Positions 17,734 through 26,654 of a stretch of DNA of 64,000 bases are shown in pieces. A program made the position numbers and the translations under genes. The notes under the pieces are model-generated. The model did not search any database. It saw nothing but the letters and a program-made list of their open reading frames with translations, and had not been told where the DNA came from. Source of the stretch: DASWJZ01 sp963761005. Lineage in GTDB: Bacteria > Pseudomonadota > Alphaproteobacteria > Rhizobiales > Afifellaceae. Positions within the stretch are counted from its first letter, which is position 1, and each line of letters starts with the position of its first letter. Location of the stretch: NCBI GenBank assembly GCA_963761005.1, contig CAVXFK010000026.1, positions 387,125 to 451,124 on the forward strand, read 5' to 3'.

Positions 17734-17838
17734 CTCTTGCCGCCTTCGAATACCTCGAAAGGTCCGTAGCGACGAACTGCTTCCGGGCGGTCCATTTCTT
17801 GAAGCGCGGCGGCGACCAAATCGCTGATTGACCCGATT

Positions 17839-17864
17839 GTATCCGTAACGCCGAGCGTCATCGC
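17839..17864. repeat. 26-bp direct repeat, left copy (abuts IS left end)
   Basis: The 26 bases begin GTATCCGTAACGCCGAGCG and are identical to 19189-19214. This copy ends at the base before the IS256 left inverted repeat. On the minus strand a short frame runs across it (ending EVFEGGKS at 17730), and this frame would continue past the second copy if the IS were removed. Confidence 0.85.
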
Positions 17865-19160
17865 GGGACTGTCAGGAATTTTGTGCGTGAGGCCATGATG
17901 ATGGAAGGGAGAATCATCACATGGCTATTGAGAAGGAAGTTCTGGACCAGTTGCTTGCCGGCCGCGATCCGGATGAGGTGTTCGCCAAGGACGGGCTACT
18001 GGACGACCTGAAGAAGGCTCTGTCGGAGCGGATTCTGAACGCCGAGCTCGACGCGCACCTTGAGGACGAGCGCGACGAAGGCAACGCCAATCGCCGCAAC
18101 GGCGCCTCGAAGAAGTCGGTTCTGACAGGCACCTCGAAGATGCGGCTGACGATCCCGCGCGATCGCTCCGGCACCTTCGATCCGAAGCTGATCGCCAAAT
18201 ACCAGCGCCGCTTCCCGGAGTTCGACGACAAGATCATCTCCATGTATGCGCGCGGCATGAGCGTGCGCGAGATCCGCGGCCACCTTGAGGAACTCTACGG
18301 CATCGACGTGTCGCCGGACCTGGTCTCGGCCGTCACCGATGCCGTCCTGGAGGAAGTGGCCGAGTGGCAGAACCGGCCGCTGGACGCCTGCTACCCGCTG
18401 GTCTTCTTCGACGCCATCCGGGTGAAAATCAGGGACGAGGGCTTCGTCAGGAACAAGGCCGTCTACATCGCGCTCGGCATCCTGGCGGACGGCACGAAGG
18501 AGATTCTCGGCATCTGGATCGAGCAGACGGAGGGCGCAAAGTTCTGGCTCAGGGTGATGAACGAGCTGAAGAACCGCGGCGTCGGCGATATCCTGATCGC
18601 CGTCGTTGACGGCCTCAAGGGCTTCCCAGAGGCGATCACCGCGGTCTTCCCCGAGACGGTCGTGCAGACCTGCATCGTTCACCTGATCCGCCATTCGCTT
18701 GAGTTCGTGTCGTGGAAGGACCGTAAGCCCGTGATGCCGGCGCTCAGGGCGATCTATCGGGCCAAAGACGCCGCGGCCGGCATGAAGGCGCTGGAGGTGT
18801 TCGAGACCGGTGCCTGGGGCCAGAAGTACCCGGCCATAGCGCTGAGCTGGCGGCGCAACTGGGAGCACGTCGTGCCCTTCTTCGCCTTCCCCGAAGGGGT
18901 CCGCCGCATCGTCTACACCACGAACGCGATCGAGGCGCTGAACTCAAAACTGCGGCGCGCGGTTCGAACCCGCGGTCACTTCCCCAATGACGATGCGGCG
19001 ATGAAGCTGCTATATCTGGTTCTCAACCACGCCGCCGAGGAATGGAAACGACCGCCGCGTGAGTGGGTCGAGGCCAGAACCCAGTTCGCCGTCATCTTCG
19101 GCGAGCGCTTCGTCGGCCAATGACGAAACCGGCCTCGCGCACAAGATATCCGACAGTCCC
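17865..19160 (+). mobile_element. IS256-family insertion sequence
   Basis: Terminal inverted repeats start GGGACTGTC at 17865 and end GACAGTCCC at 19160. They agree over about 28 bases with a few mismatches (left AGGAATTTTGTGCGTGAGG, right reverse complement GGATATCTTGTGCGCGAGG). The 1296-bp unit holds one complete transposase. The usual 8-9 bp target duplication is not present next to the ends. Instead a 26-bp repeat abuts the left end and recurs 28 bases beyond the right end. Confidence 0.9.
17921..19123 (+). CDS. IS256-family (mutator type) transposase
   Basis: This 400-aa protein is full length for the family. It has an N-terminal DNA-binding region, GMSVREIRGHLEELYG, and the DDE core: first Asp in LVFFDAIRVKIRDEG, second in IAVVDGLKGFPEAI, C/H motif VVQTCIVHLIRHS, and Glu in TTNAIEALNSKLRR. 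No frameshift or stop is seen, so the element may still be active. The start follows GGGAGAATCATCAC. Confidence 0.95.
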   Translation: MAIEKEVLDQLLAGRDPDEVFAKDGLLDDLKKALSERILNAELDAHLEDERDEGNANRRNGASKKSVLTGTSKMRLTIPRDRSGTFDPKLIAKYQRRFPEFDDKIISMYARGMSVREIRGHLEELYGIDVSPDLVSAVTDAVLEEVAEWQNRPLDACYPLVFFDAIRVKIRDEGFVRNKAVYIALGILADGTKEILGIWIEQTEGAKFWLRVMNELKNRGVGDILIAVVDGLKGFPEAITAVFPETVVQTCIVHLIRHSLEFVSWKDRKPVMPALRAIYRAKDAAAGMKALEVFETGAWGQKYPAIALSWRRNWEHVVPFFAFPEGVRRIVYTTNAIEALNSKLRRAVRTRGHFPNDDAAMKLLYLVLNHAAEEWKRPPREWVEARTQFAVIFGERFVGQ

Positions 19161-19188
19161 CGGCGGTAGAAGGGGGGGAAAATGGAGA

Positions 19189-19214
19189 GTATCCGTAACG
19201 CCGAGCGTCATCGC
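19189..19214. repeat. 26-bp direct repeat, right copy
   Basis: Identical to 17839-17864, but separated from the IS right end (19160) by 28 bases that are not found on the left side. Downstream, a 22-codon frame (19232-19300, MPFTINAQSGKVETTQRP...) precedes hsdM; I cannot say if it is real. The pair of repeats looks like an unusually long target duplication. Confidence 0.8.
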
Positions 19215-19348
19215 CGTCACTGGGGGGCTTCATGCCCTTCACGATCAATGCCCAGAGCGGCAAGGTCGAGACAACCCAACGTCCATTGATGGACGAATAA
19301 CCGCCGCGGGCCCAGGAGTTCGCCGGCTCCATCCCGGGGATCAACTGA

Positions 19349-21676
19349 ATGGACACTGCCCAACTCAACTGGCTCACCAACTTCATCTGGAACATCGCCG
19401 ACGATCTCCTGCGCGACGTTTACGTTCGCGGCAAATACCGCGATATCATCCTGCCCATGACCGTGCTGCGCCGCCTCGATGCGGTGCTCGAACCGACCAA
19501 GCCGGCCGTGCTGGACATGAAGGCCGCTCTCGACAAGGAAGGCGTCACCAACCAGGACGACGCCCTGCGCGCCGCCTCTGGCCAAGCCTTCTACAACACC
19601 TCGCCCTTCCTGCTGCGCGACCTCAAGTCCCGCGCCACCCAGCAGAGGCTGAAGGACGACTTCGAGGCCTACCTCGATGGCTTCTCGCCGAACGTGCAGG
19701 ACATCCTGACCAACTTCGAGTTCCGCAACCAGATCCCACGCCTCTCCAAAGCCGACGCGCTCGGCCAACTCATCGAGAAATTCCTCGACAAGGACATCAA
19801 CCTCAGCCCGCAGCCCGCCGGCGACCTGCCCGGCCTCGACAACCATTCGATGGGCACGATGTTCGAGGAACTCGTCCGCCGCTTCAATGAGGAGAACAAC
19901 GAGGAGGCCGGCGAACACTGGACGCCGCGCGACGCCGTGCGGCTCATGGCGAACCTTATGTTTCTGCCCGTGGCCGACCGCATCGAGAGCGGCACTTACC
20001 TGCTCTACGACTGCGCCTGCGGCACGGGCGGCATGTTGACCGTCGCCGAGGAGACGCTCCAGCAGATCGCCAAGGCGCACGGCAAGCAGGTCGCCACGCA
20101 TCTCTACGGCCAGGAGATCAACGGCGAGACCTACGCCATCTGCAAGGCCGACCTCCTGCTCAAGGGCGACGGCGACGCGGCGGACAACATCGTCGGCGGC
20201 CCGGAGCATTCCACGCTCGCCAACGACGCTTTCCGCTCCCGCGAGTTCGATTTCATGCTCGCCAATCCGCCTTACGGCAAAAGCTGGAAGAGCGATCTCG
20301 AACGCATGGGCGGCAAGAAGGACCTCAAGGACCCGCGTTTCGTCATCCAGCACGCAGGCGAGTCCGACTACTCGCTCGTTACCCGCAGCAGCGACGGCCA
20401 GATGCTCTTCCTGGCAAACATGCTGAGCAAGATGAAGCACGGCACCCCGCTCGGCAGCCGCATCGCCGAGGTGCATAACGGCTCGTCGCTCTTCACCGGC
20501 GACGCCGGGCAGGGCGAGAGCAACATCCGCCGCTGGATCATCGAGAACGACTGGCTGGAGGCCATCGTCGCCCTGCCGCTGAACATGTTCTACAATACCG
20601 GCATCGCCACCTACGTCTGGGTGCTCACCAACCGCAAGCCCGAGCACCGCCGCGGCCAAGTGCAGCTCATCGACGCTACCCAGTGGTTTCGCCCGCTGCG
20701 CAAGAACATGGGCAAGAAGAACTGCGAACTCGCCCCCGAGGACATCCAGCGCATCTGCGACGCCTTCCTTGCCTTCAGGGAAACGCCGCAGTCGAAAATC
20801 TTCCCCAATGCCGCCTTCGGCTATTGGAAGGTGAAGGTCGAGCGCCCGCTCCGTCTCCACAGCCAGCTCACCCGCCCGCGCATCGAGACGCTGCGCTTCG
20901 CCTCAGGCGACGAAGACATCCGCGCCGCGCTCTACGAAAAGCTCGGCGACGACCTGTTCGAGAAACCGCAGGCCGTGCGCGAGGACCTGGCGAAGCTCTT
21001 GGCCGCATGGGGCGACGACGAAGCCGGGGACGACGAGGACAACGGCGAGGGCGGCGCGAAAAAGGGCCTCGCCGAGAAAACCAAAAAGAAGCTCCTCGAC
21101 GCCGACACCTGGCGGCGCGATGCGGAACTCGTCGCCACCGCCACCCAACTCCGCGAGGCCTTGGGCGACGGACTCTTCACCGACCACAACCTCTTTCTGG
21201 AGAAAGTGGACGCCGCGCTGAAGAAGCTCGGCCTCAAGGCCAGCGCCGCCGACCTCAAGCGCATCATCGCCGCCGTGAGCTGGCGCGACGAATCCGCCGC
21301 GCCCGTCATCAAGAAAGTCCACAAGCCCGGCAAGACCCAGCCCGACCCGCTGCGCGGCCTCTATCCCAATCCGGCGAGCGACCCCAAGCTCGTCCTCGAA
21401 TATGAGCCCGACAGCGAGCTGCGCGACTTCGAGCAGATCCCGCTACTGGAGGAGGACGGCATCGAGGCCTTCATCCGCCGCGAAGTCCTGCCCTATACGC
21501 CCGACGCCTGGATCGTCGAGACCGACACCAAAATCGGCTACGAAGTCAGCTTCACCCGCCACTTCTACCAGCCGCCGCAGCTCCGCACTCTCGCCGAGAT
21601 CAGCGCCGATATCCTCAAACTGGAGCAGGAAACCGAGGGCCTGCTCACCGAGATCACGAAAGGAGCGGCGAAGTGA
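19349..21676 (+). CDS. hsdM: type I restriction-modification DNA methyltransferase (M subunit)
   Basis: This 775-aa protein adds methyl groups to adenine N6 in the HsdMS complex. The N-terminal helical part (NFIWNIADDLLRDVYVRG) is typical of HsdM. The SAM site (YDCACGTGGMLT, about residue 220) and catalytic NPPYGKSW (about 306) are intact. It is longer than the classical 500-530 aa, with a C-terminal extension of some 200 residues that includes an acidic/Lys-rich linker. This is known for one sub-group of class I methylases. It begins the hsdM-hsdS-hsdR operon right after the IS256 element. Confidence 0.95.
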   Translation: MDTAQLNWLTNFIWNIADDLLRDVYVRGKYRDIILPMTVLRRLDAVLEPTKPAVLDMKAALDKEGVTNQDDALRAASGQAFYNTSPFLLRDLKSRATQQRLKDDFEAYLDGFSPNVQDILTNFEFRNQIPRLSKADALGQLIEKFLDKDINLSPQPAGDLPGLDNHSMGTMFEELVRRFNEENNEEAGEHWTPRDAVRLMANLMFLPVADRIESGTYLLYDCACGTGGMLTVAEETLQQIAKAHGKQVATHLYGQEINGETYAICKADLLLKGDGDAADNIVGGPEHSTLANDAFRSREFDFMLANPPYGKSWKSDLERMGGKKDLKDPRFVIQHAGESDYSLVTRSSDGQMLFLANMLSKMKHGTPLGSRIAEVHNGSSLFTGDAGQGESNIRRWIIENDWLEAIVALPLNMFYNTGIATYVWVLTNRKPEHRRGQVQLIDATQWFRPLRKNMGKKNCELAPEDIQRICDAFLAFRETPQSKIFPNAAFGYWKVKVERPLRLHSQLTRPRIETLRFASGDEDIRAALYEKLGDDLFEKPQAVREDLAKLLAAWGDDEAGDDEDNGEGGAKKGLAEKTKKKLLDADTWRRDAELVATATQLREALGDGLFTDHNLFLEKVDAALKKLGLKASAADLKRIIAAVSWRDESAAPVIKKVHKPGKTQPDPLRGLYPNPASDPKLVLEYEPDSELRDFEQIPLLEEDGIEAFIRREVLPYTPDAWIVETDTKIGYEVSFTRHFYQPPQLRTLAEISADILKLEQETEGLLTEITKGAAK

Positions 21677-21755
21677 ACCGACCGTTTCCCGTGGAAACCT
21701 GCGTCGCGCTTGCTTCCAGTCCGTGGAAACGTCCCGCCCGGCCGGATGCCGCAGC

Positions 21756-23210
21756 ATGATCGAGGAACTCCAACCGTATGCGGAATACAAGGAGTCGGGG
21801 TCGAAGTGGCTTGGGAAAGTTCCGTCTCGATGGGAAGCAGTTCCGTTGGGTAGACCGCTCGTCCAACGAATTGAACAAAACCGGCCAGTTAAAACCAAAG
21901 ACATCTTGTCGCTCAGCCTTCGACAAGGGGTGATTCCTTACTCAGAGAAGAAATCAGGTGGCAACAAGGCCAAGGATGACCTTTCCGCCTACACGTTGGC
22001 CTATCCTGGAGACATCGTGCTCAACAGCATGAATGTCGTGGTTGGCTCGGTGGGGCTTTCAAAATACTTCGGAGCAGTCAGCCCTGTCTATTACGTGCTT
22101 CACCCTCGGCGTGATAAGGACTCGATCCATTTCTTCGACACGCTTTTTCAGGATAAGACCTTTCAGCAAAGCCTTTGGGGTTTGGGAAACGGAATATTGT
22201 TTCTCCAGTCAAAGGCCACGGGCAAGTTCAACACAATCCGAATGCGGATACCGATGCACGCATTGCGGCGTGTCGTTATTCCGCTCCCGCCCCCCGACGA
22301 GCAAGCCGCGATCGTGCGGTTTCTGGATCATGCGAACCGGAAGATCGACGGGTTCATCAGGGCGAAGCGGAAGCTGATCGCGCTGCTGGTGGAGCAGAAG
22401 CAGGCCATCATCCACCACGCCGTCACCAGCGGCCTCAACCCAAACGCCCCCCTCAAACCCTCCGGCATTGCCTGGCTCGGCGACATCCCGAAGCATTGGG
22501 AAACGCGCCGGCTACAATTCTGCATCGTTGGCAAGCTGACCTATGGCGCGAACGCGGCAGCCGAGTTCGACAATCGCGACTGGCCGCGATACTTGCGCAT
22601 TACTGACTTCAATAACGACGGCAGCCTTCGGCCCGATACGTTCCGCTCTTTGCCGCCTGCGGTGGCGAAAGATTACCCGGTCGAAGATGGCGACATTCTG
22701 TTCGCGCGCAGCGGAGCAACGGTCGGGAAAGCCTTCTTGGTTCGCACGGAAACCGAGAAGGCCTGTTACGCAGGCTACCTTATTCGTGCTCGTCCGAATG
22801 CCGCAGTTGTCATTCCGACATTTCTATTCGCCTTCACACAGAGCACAGCGTTCGCAAGCTGGAAGGATGCGATTTTCAACAGGGCAACGATTCAAAACAT
22901 TGGTGCAGACAAATACGCGAACCTCGTTGTCTCGATTCCTCCAATTCCCGAACAACAAGCAATTCTCGATTTCATTGATGAGGACCTTGCGCCGCTGCGA
23001 ACCGCCATCACCCGGACGGAGCGGGAGATCGCGCTGATGCAGGAATACCGGACGCGGCTGACGGCGGACGTGGTGACCGGCAAGCTGGACGTGCGCACCG
23101 CCGCCGCCCAACTGCCTGACCTCGCCGCCAATTCCACCCCCGACTCCACCTCCAACTCCACCGCCGACCTGCCGCTGGAAGAAGCTGAACCCGACGAGAT
23201 CGAACCATGA
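21756..23210 (+). CDS. hsdS: type I restriction-modification specificity subunit
   Basis: The ATG at 21756 (MIEELQPYAEYKESGSKWLG) starts a 484-aa protein; the frame is open further upstream inside hsdM, but that is a shadow. Two target-recognition domains (about 20-190 and 240-410) are each followed by a conserved helix (IVRFLDHANRKIDGFI; ILDFIDEDLAPLRTAI). Each TRD reads one half of the split recognition site. TRD2 (22.5-22.98 kb) is clearly richer in A+T than its surroundings, as expected for exchanged recognition domains. The C-terminus is a Pro/Thr/Ser-rich tail. The stop overlaps the hsdR start (ATGA). The recognised sequence cannot be predicted. Confidence 0.94.
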   Translation: MIEELQPYAEYKESGSKWLGKVPSRWEAVPLGRPLVQRIEQNRPVKTKDILSLSLRQGVIPYSEKKSGGNKAKDDLSAYTLAYPGDIVLNSMNVVVGSVGLSKYFGAVSPVYYVLHPRRDKDSIHFFDTLFQDKTFQQSLWGLGNGILFLQSKATGKFNTIRMRIPMHALRRVVIPLPPPDEQAAIVRFLDHANRKIDGFIRAKRKLIALLVEQKQAIIHHAVTSGLNPNAPLKPSGIAWLGDIPKHWETRRLQFCIVGKLTYGANAAAEFDNRDWPRYLRITDFNNDGSLRPDTFRSLPPAVAKDYPVEDGDILFARSGATVGKAFLVRTETEKACYAGYLIRARPNAAVVIPTFLFAFTQSTAFASWKDAIFNRATIQNIGADKYANLVVSIPPIPEQQAILDFIDEDLAPLRTAITRTEREIALMQEYRTRLTADVVTGKLDVRTAAAQLPDLAANSTPDSTSNSTADLPLEEAEPDEIEP

Positions 23211-26200
23211 AAACCGACACCAGCGAGAAAGGACTCGAAACCCTCATCATGCGCCACATGACCGGCGTGGACGGGCTTTCGTCCGGTGCGTCGGGCATCG
23301 TCGCGGAAGCCGCGCCCGAGACCGGCGGCAGCGGCTGGTTCGCCGGTCGCGCCGCGTCGTATGATCGCGAGTTCGCGATGGACGTGGAGCAGCTCTTCGC
23401 CTTTCTCACCGCCACCCAGCCGGAGGAGACGGCCAAGCTCGGCATCGTGGATTACACGGACAAGAAAGCCATCGCGCGGCAGAAGTTCCTCGCCCGCTTG
23501 CAGGGGGAGATTTCCCGGCGCGGCACAATTGACGTGATGCGGCATGGCATCAAGCACGGCGCGCTGAGCTTCGATCTATTCTACGGCACGCCCTCGCCGG
23601 AGAACAAGAAGGCGGTGGAGCGGCACGCGCAGAACCGGTTCAGCATTACGCGCCAGCTTGCCTACAGCCGCGAGGAGACGAAACGAGCGCTGGACCTGTG
23701 CGCGTTCATCAACGGTCTGCCGGTGATGACCTTCGAGCTGAAGAACAGCCTGACCAAGCAGACGGTCGAGGACGCCATCGAGCAATACAAGCGCGACCGC
23801 GACCCGCGCGAGACGCTGTTCGAGTTCGGCCGCTGCGTGGTGCATTTCGCGGTGGATGACGCGAAGGTGGCGATGTGCACCGCGCTCAAAGGCGGCAAGG
23901 GCATGGCGAAGGATTCGCGGTTTCTGCCGTTCGACCAGGGCTGGAACGACGGCGCGGGCAATCCGCCCAACCCAGACGGGCTGAAGACGGATTATCTCTG
24001 GAAACGCATCCTGACGCCGGCGGGCCTGACGGAGATTCTGGAGAACTACGCGCAGATCGTGGAGGAGGAGAACCCGAAGACCGGGAAGAAGAAGCAGGTG
24101 CAGATATTCCCGCGCTATCACCAGCTCGACGTGGTGCGGGAGCTCCTGGCCGATGTGCGGGCGAAGGGCGCGGGCCAGCGTTACCTCATCCAGCACTCGG
24201 CCGGCAGCGGCAAGTCCAACTCCATCGCGTGGCTGGCGCACCAGCTCATCAGCGCGCGCAAGGACGGCAAGGAAGTCTTTGACTCGATCATCGTCGTCAC
24301 CGACCGGCGCATCCTCGACAAGCAGATCCGCGAGACGATCAAGGGCTTCGCTCAGGTGGGCAGCATCATCGGCGCGGTGAAGGAAGGTGGCGGCGTCTCG
24401 AAGACCGAGCAGCTCGCGAAGTTCCTCAAGGACGGCAAGAAGATCATCATCTCCACCGTGCAGACTTTCCCGTTCGTGCTCGACAGCATCGGCGCGGAGC
24501 ATCGCGGCGGGAACTTCGCCATCATCATCGACGAGGCGCACAGCAGCCAAGGCGGGCGCACGGCGGCCGCGATCAGCGCGGCGCTGGGCGAGGCCACCGA
24601 GGAAGAAGAGGAGACTACCGAGGACAAGGTCAACCGCATCATCGAACAGCGGAAGATGCTGCCCAACGCCAGCTACTTCGCCTTCACCGCCACGCCGAAG
24701 AACAAGACGCTCCAGATGTTCGGCATCGCCTACCCGGAAGGCGGCGAGGTGAAGCACCGGCCTTTCCACGGCTACACGATGAAGCAGGCGATTCAGGAGG
24801 GCTTCATCCTCGACGTGTTGAAACACTACACGCCCGTGAACAGCTACTACCGGCTGGCGAAGACGGTCGAGGGTGACCCGGAGTTCGACGTGAAGAAGGC
24901 GCGCAAGAAGCTGCGCCTCTACGTCGAGAGCCACAGCAAGGCCATCCGCGACAAGGCCGAGATCATGGTGGACCACTTCCTCGAACAGGTGATCGGCCAG
25001 AACAAGATCGGCGGGCAGGCGCGGGCGATGGTGGTGACCGGCAGCATCCAGCGGGCGATCCAGTATTTCTGCGCTATTCGCGACTACCTCACGGAGCTCA
25101 AGAGCCCCTACAAGGCCATCGTCGCGTTCTCTGGCGAACCGGTGTTCAAGGGCGAGAAGGTGAGCGAGGCCAAGCTCAACGGATTTCCCGGCAACGACAT
25201 CGCCGACCGCATTCAGGAAGACCCGTATCGCTTCCTCATCTGCGCCGACAAGTTCCAGACAGGCTACGACGAGCCGCTGCTGCACACGATGTATGTGGAC
25301 AAGGTCCTCAGCGGCATCAAAGCCGTGCAGACGCTTTCCCGCCTGAACCGGGCGCACCCGAAGAAGCACGATGTCTTTGTGCTCGATTTCCAGAATGACA
25401 CCGAAATGATCGAGAAGTCGTTCGCCGACTACTACCGCACGACGATTCTCAGCAAGGAGACCGATCCGAACAAACTGCACACCCTCAAAGGCGAGCTGGA
25501 CGGCTATCAGGTCTATTCGCGGGAGCAGATCGACGGGCTGGTGGAGTTGTATTTGGCCGGAGCCGATCGTGAGAAACTCGACCCCATCCTCGACGCCGGC
25601 GTGGCCGTCTATGTGAACGACCTCGACGAGGACGGGCAGGTGGATTTCAAGGGCAAGGCCAAGGCGTTCACTCGCACCTATGACTTTCTCGCGACCATCC
25701 TGCCCTATGGCGTGCAGGAGTGGGAGAAGCTCTCCATCTTCCTGAACTTCCTCATCCCGAAGCTGCCCGCGCCGAAGGAAGAAGACCTCGCCAAAGGCAT
25801 CCTCGAAGCAATCGACATGGACAGCTACCGCGCCGAGAAAAAGGCCACGTTGGCCATCGCGCTGCCCGACGGCGACGCGGAGATCGAACCCGTGCCAACC
25901 AGCGGCGGCGGGCGCAAACCCGAGCCGGAGATGGACAAGCTCTCGAACATCATCAAGGCGTTCAATGACCAGTTCGGCGGGCTGTTCAACGATCCAAAGG
26001 CCGTGGAGAAGCGCATCATCGAGGTGATCCCGCCGAAGGTGTCAGCCGACCCGGCCTACCATAACGCCAAGCAAAACTCCGACCGGCAGAACGCCCGCAT
26101 CGAGCACGACAAGGCGCTCAAGCGAGTGATCACCGCGATGTTCAAGGACGACGCCCAGCTCTTCAAACAATTCCAGGACAACAATTCTTTCCGCCGCTGG

Positions 26201-26239
26201 CTGACGGACACGATCTTCGGGATGACGTACGAGGAATGA
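23207..26239 (+). CDS. hsdR: type I restriction endonuclease R subunit
   Basis: This 1010-aa motor-nuclease cuts unmodified DNA after translocation. The N-terminal nuclease domain carries the ExK part of the PD-(D/E)xK site (VMTFELKNSL, about residue 178). The SF2 helicase follows with Walker A (SAGSGKSNSIAWLA), DEAH box (IIIDEAHSSQGG), motif III (FAFTATPKN) and later motifs (FQTGYDEPLLHTMYVDK; VQTLSRLNRAHP). A helical C-terminus binds HsdM/S. No stop or frameshift is seen, so all three subunits are intact and the system is probably active. Start overlaps hsdS by four bases. Confidence 0.96.
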   Translation: MKTDTSEKGLETLIMRHMTGVDGLSSGASGIVAEAAPETGGSGWFAGRAASYDREFAMDVEQLFAFLTATQPEETAKLGIVDYTDKKAIARQKFLARLQGEISRRGTIDVMRHGIKHGALSFDLFYGTPSPENKKAVERHAQNRFSITRQLAYSREETKRALDLCAFINGLPVMTFELKNSLTKQTVEDAIEQYKRDRDPRETLFEFGRCVVHFAVDDAKVAMCTALKGGKGMAKDSRFLPFDQGWNDGAGNPPNPDGLKTDYLWKRILTPAGLTEILENYAQIVEEENPKTGKKKQVQIFPRYHQLDVVRELLADVRAKGAGQRYLIQHSAGSGKSNSIAWLAHQLISARKDGKEVFDSIIVVTDRRILDKQIRETIKGFAQVGSIIGAVKEGGGVSKTEQLAKFLKDGKKIIISTVQTFPFVLDSIGAEHRGGNFAIIIDEAHSSQGGRTAAAISAALGEATEEEEETTEDKVNRIIEQRKMLPNASYFAFTATPKNKTLQMFGIAYPEGGEVKHRPFHGYTMKQAIQEGFILDVLKHYTPVNSYYRLAKTVEGDPEFDVKKARKKLRLYVESHSKAIRDKAEIMVDHFLEQVIGQNKIGGQARAMVVTGSIQRAIQYFCAIRDYLTELKSPYKAIVAFSGEPVFKGEKVSEAKLNGFPGNDIADRIQEDPYRFLICADKFQTGYDEPLLHTMYVDKVLSGIKAVQTLSRLNRAHPKKHDVFVLDFQNDTEMIEKSFADYYRTTILSKETDPNKLHTLKGELDGYQVYSREQIDGLVELYLAGADREKLDPILDAGVAVYVNDLDEDGQVDFKGKAKAFTRTYDFLATILPYGVQEWEKLSIFLNFLIPKLPAPKEEDLAKGILEAIDMDSYRAEKKATLAIALPDGDAEIEPVPTSGGGRKPEPEMDKLSNIIKAFNDQFGGLFNDPKAVEKRIIEVIPPKVSADPAYHNAKQNSDRQNARIEHDKALKRVITAMFKDDAQLFKQFQDNNSFRRWLTDTIFGMTYEE

Positions 26240-26352
26240 TTTCGAGTAGCCGGCGTCGTCATCGCCAGATGGGGTGGCTTGAAGAGGGAAACGATCGAGC
26301 GGCTAGAGGCGCTGGGCGAGCAGCTCGACGGTGGCGACATCGCGAAGCGTTG

Positions 26353-26568
26353 GATCAGGACAGATATGTCGTCAGCCACAACCAGCGACGTCCGGACTCC
26401 TCGCTTGGCTACCTGACACCTGCGGGCTACGCCGCCACTTTCACTGCAATAGACGATAGGCTGCGCAACCCCGACCAGCCCCGCCGATCGCCTATTGCTC
26501 CCTCGGCGCAGCAACGCCAATCTCAGCGAAGGACTCTCGTGTCATGCTCGGGAGCTTGCGGTGCATAA
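26353..26568 (+). pseudogene. IS3-family transposase C-terminal remnant
   Basis: The frame contains HNQRRPDSSLGYLTPAGYA, the conserved end of IS3-group OrfB integrases (H/YNxxRPHxSLGYLTP). Only about 65 residues remain; the catalytic DDE core and the rest of the element are missing. It sits just behind hsdR and points to past insertion. Nothing suggests it is expressed. Confidence 0.8.
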
Positions 26569-26640
26569 TTCAAGAATTTTGCACGGTTCTCTTGGCCGTT
26601 GTCCGCCAATGGGTTACGCTGTGCATAATTCAGGTGCGAA
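26561..26640. promoter_or_regulatory. palindromes upstream of resolvase, likely res/operator sites
   Basis: A near-perfect 24-bp dyad at 26561-26584 (GTGCATAATTC, then AA, then GAATTTTGCAC) is followed by a second copy of the half-site GTGCATAATTCAGG at 26621-26634. The resolvase starts at 26655. Serine resolvases bind paired inverted half-sites in front of their own gene, so this block fits a res site or operator. The assignment is by position and symmetry. Confidence 0.6.
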
Positions 26641-26654
26641 ACGGGGCGCCGTTC

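Noticed and set aside
19217..20860. 547-codon open frame opposite hsdM
   Set aside because: It is the antisense of an obvious methyltransferase and contains no family motif.
23576..25480. 634-codon open frame opposite hsdR
   Set aside because: Antisense of a gene with all helicase motifs; its composition (Leu, Val, Arg, His) is the usual shadow pattern.
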